Position numbers and translations under genes: made by a program | The notes under the pieces: generated by a model | Seen by the model: only the letters and a program-made list of their open reading frames with translations | What the model was told of the DNA's origin: nothing | Database searches by the model: none | Part shown: in pieces, positions 61,538 to 64,000 of the stretch | Position numbering within the stretch: position 1 is the first letter of the stretch | How the letters are laid out: every line of letters begins with the position of its first letter | Source: Ciona savignyi | Lineage: Eukaryota; Chordata; Ascidiacea; Phlebobranchia; Cionidae | Direction: 5' to 3' | Assembly: GCA_000149265.1 (NCBI GenBank) | Contig: CH002977.1 | Location: 186,876 to 250,875 of the forward strand | DNA length: 64,000 nt

Positions 61538-64000
61538 GTGAGTTTCCTCCATTTTCCTATCTTATACTGTTATTTAATTTTAAAAGTACCATACTTTTTT
61601 GTGCTATATAAAGTTATTACGTCTTTTTAATTTAGATTTTTAAAGAACGTCTTTTTAATTCAGAACTTTACATTTTATCGGTCAATACATCATTCATTGT
61701 ACATAGGTAACGGTAATAAATAAAAATGCCCAGTTTTGTTCTTAAGAACATTTTATTTTATAATGAACAAAGAATTGTAAAAAAAAGTGTGCAACCTTTT
61801 TCTGTAAGCGGTTGAATCTACACCACAATACATAGAAATATTGGTGCTACAGATTTGACTATTATAACCTGTTAAGACACATTTATGTGCACCTCAACCA
61901 TATTTTTATGATCATCCTACTTTTAAAGAATTAATTGCACCTCTCGTGGGACCTAACCCTCATTTTGTTTGTTTATCTGGTGGGTTCCTATTACAAAGCT
62001 GTATAATTGGCAACTTGAAAGGTCTTATCTGCTCACATTCGTGTTATGTTACGTTGCCTTGGGACTGGGAGTGAGTTTGTTTTAACAAATCCAAACAATT
62101 TGGTCATTATTTGTAGGTTAATGATCTACATGTATTGTGTATGCTGGGTATGATGATCCGTCTGATTTTCCTACTTATTACAAAATAAAAAAAAAAAGTT
62201 GGTCTTAAATTCAGCATATTTTTAACTCAACTTACAATGCTGTAACAAAAGTGAGACAAAGTTAGCCTGGCTGCCCATCTTAAACAAACCTTAAGTGCTT
62301 TACGTGTTGTGATAATGAAATTAGGAAATCTGACGCAAGTGAATAGCAAATGGATTCAGGAGATTAGCTGATAGCTGAGAGTTTTGACATTGTGTTACCT
62401 AAGTTTTCTTTTTTTCCCGTTTATCCACTTAAACACTGCACATTCCAGCATTGTAAATTGAAACTTGAACTGAAACTAATTGGCCATTGTCGCCACCATG
62501 GCTGTGCTTCACTACTTGCAAAATATGTTTTTCTTATTTTCAAAACTTTATACTACAGCATTGAAAGCAAGCTACTTTCTGGTGGCCGGATTGCATTTGT
62601 TGTGCAAACATAAACTGCCTGTTTTTTTACAATAGCGAGTAACAGTAACAGTTTCCTGTGGCGATGGGCAATAAACCATAACCTCCAAATTGGCAAAATA
62701 CCTTTTAGAGAAAAACTTGTTACACAATTTTTCCAGCGGTTTTTAAAACAAAACAAAAACAATGGTTTAACCTGAAGGGTTGTTTCGTGCACTTAGATTG
62801 AAATCTATGCATTGATTTTTTTCTCATTTCAATATTATCAGCGCAAATTAAAGGGTGACATTATGTGTATTGGGAAATCGAATTAATTTATATAGTGCCC
62901 CGTGACTCGCACGTAGCAGTTTAGCTACGCGAAAGAAATCCCATTACACAGTGCGAGATATCAGTTTTATTCCTAAGTTGAACGGCCGGAAACCTGGCGC
63001 CTCTAAGCTGCAGAGCGTGGAATTCAAGCCGGGTCAAGGCGTTGTTTTTTAAATGCCATCTTCTCGCTCGGTTGCTGGTACCTCTCACTTTTGCACGCCG
63101 AACTCCCATCGCCCTGACACCTGCCGTAAAGAACTGAAGTGCCGACGATACAGGAGTAACGCGCATTTCCGCTCTGCATGACTCATATTGCGTGATAAAT
63201 ATCACCACAGTGTCGAAAAACACATTTAACAAAGCGGTCTCTGTGTGGGAATCTTGTAAATCGTAGCCACCAAGCAACTGATCAGCAAGACATATGCTTC
63301 GACTCGGTCATTCCGGATTACGACTTATTTAACAAAAGGCGTCGTCTGTCGTTATAATTTGTTTCTTTGAATTCGTCCCTTGTAATTATAATCTGCACCT
63401 TTGGGCATTGTGAAGGCAGACGGCCCTTTGGACACGTAAATATAGTCCGAAAAGGTTGCTATTAACACATTCAATACCAACCTTTTTATTTTTACACACA
63501 AATTTGTTGTTGGTGTATGGTCATATAGTTTGTCAATTCTAAGCGTTACGCTTTAGATGGAAATGGTGTTTTTGAGGCGCAGTTAGCAGTTTTATTAAAC
63601 GACGCATTCAGCAGTTTTATTAACGATTTCTGAACACAGCCAAAGTCTTGGTCAATCGTTATTGAATACAGCTTGTTCTGAAATGAATTTCATTCTCTTT
63701 GATGTCGGAGCAACGTTCTTTGATGTCGCTTTCTCTTTTGCGTTCCACCCCTCCAAGAAATTTAATTTCGCCGCTAGCGTTATACAGCAAAATAATATTC
63801 GAATACCAAATGAAGCGATTTTGCTTCGTTCGTTTAGTTTACAAAATGCAACCGCTGGATTGTGAAATATAAACATTCCTGCTATACGGATCGAATGGTT
63901 TGCTATTTGGGTTAAATGTTGCGGAACCGTTGGCACAGACGAGATTGTGCACGCAAAAACAAATATTTTTAAATTATGTTTTCGTCCTTGTGCTAAGACT
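61538..64000. other. Right end of window, no supported exon
   Basis: Probably intron or downstream flank of the unidentified gene. A locally GC-richer stretch (about 62900-63300) holds a 118-residue open frame on the minus strand without recognised similarity. Confidence 0.5.

Noticed and set aside
62921..63277. 118-residue minus-strand open frame
   Set aside because: Long for chance in this AT-rich DNA, but it has no recognised motif and lies in a locally GC-richer stretch that lengthens random frames.
63652..63936. Overlapping frames on both strands near the right edge
   Set aside because: Both strands are open over the same bases and neither product is recognisable; chance or an old repeat is likelier.

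Overview
This is animal (eukaryotic) genomic DNA. It is AT-rich, with short exons, compact introns carrying GT-AG borders, and many tRNA-derived SINEs and hAT/Harbinger-type DNA transposons. The proteins resemble vertebrate orthologues closely (RABL6, CDK5, ERH, AAMP, TEX264), while gene density is about one gene per 7-8 kb. This points to a compact-genome invertebrate chordate. I infer a tunicate, probably the sea squirt Ciona, but the sequence alone does not prove the species. Three N runs (21161-21260, 32177-32295, 44089-44188) are assembly gaps.

Layout. (1) 967-3871, minus: the 5' part of an ABCA-family lipid/sterol transporter, whose 3' end lies beyond base 1. (2) 3872-7507: a divergent intergenic region crowded with SINE fragments. 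(3) 7508-19440, plus: a complete 14-exon RABL6 (723 aa), with two hAT elements bearing perfect target-site duplications in introns 3 and 4. (4) 20719-21160, minus: ERH, with its first codons lost in an N gap. (5) 21734-22613, minus: an intronless CDK5 with one frameshift. (6) 24780-33735: two ~2.8 kb direct copies of the 5' region of a beta-1,3-galactosyltransferase (GT31) gene, separated by a Harbinger transposon. (7) 33164-36392, plus: the 4-exon GT31 gene (367 aa), whose exon 1 lies in the downstream copy; an orphan exon 1 lies in the upstream copy. (8) 38582-45034, minus: an 11-exon AAMP WD40 protein (383 aa). (9) 46075-47003, minus: a short TEX264 homologue (194 aa). (10) 48864-49415: a cluster of four tRNA-like repeats. 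(11) 50204-54809, plus: a 7-exon aminergic-like GPCR (347 aa) with unusual activation motifs. (12) 57997-61537, plus: a Ser/Pro/basic-rich gene I do not recognise, with six exons and probably continuing.

The genes do not form a pathway or operon; they are independent housekeeping and signalling genes. All exon models were built by hand from reading-frame continuity, splice phase and remembered family similarity. Each model with both ends in the window sums to a whole number of codons. No single dramatic new system was found. The most interesting signals are the duplicated GT31 promoter plus exon 1, the divergent GPCR, the tail-less TEX264, the intronless frameshifted CDK5, and repeats sitting directly on splice sites.
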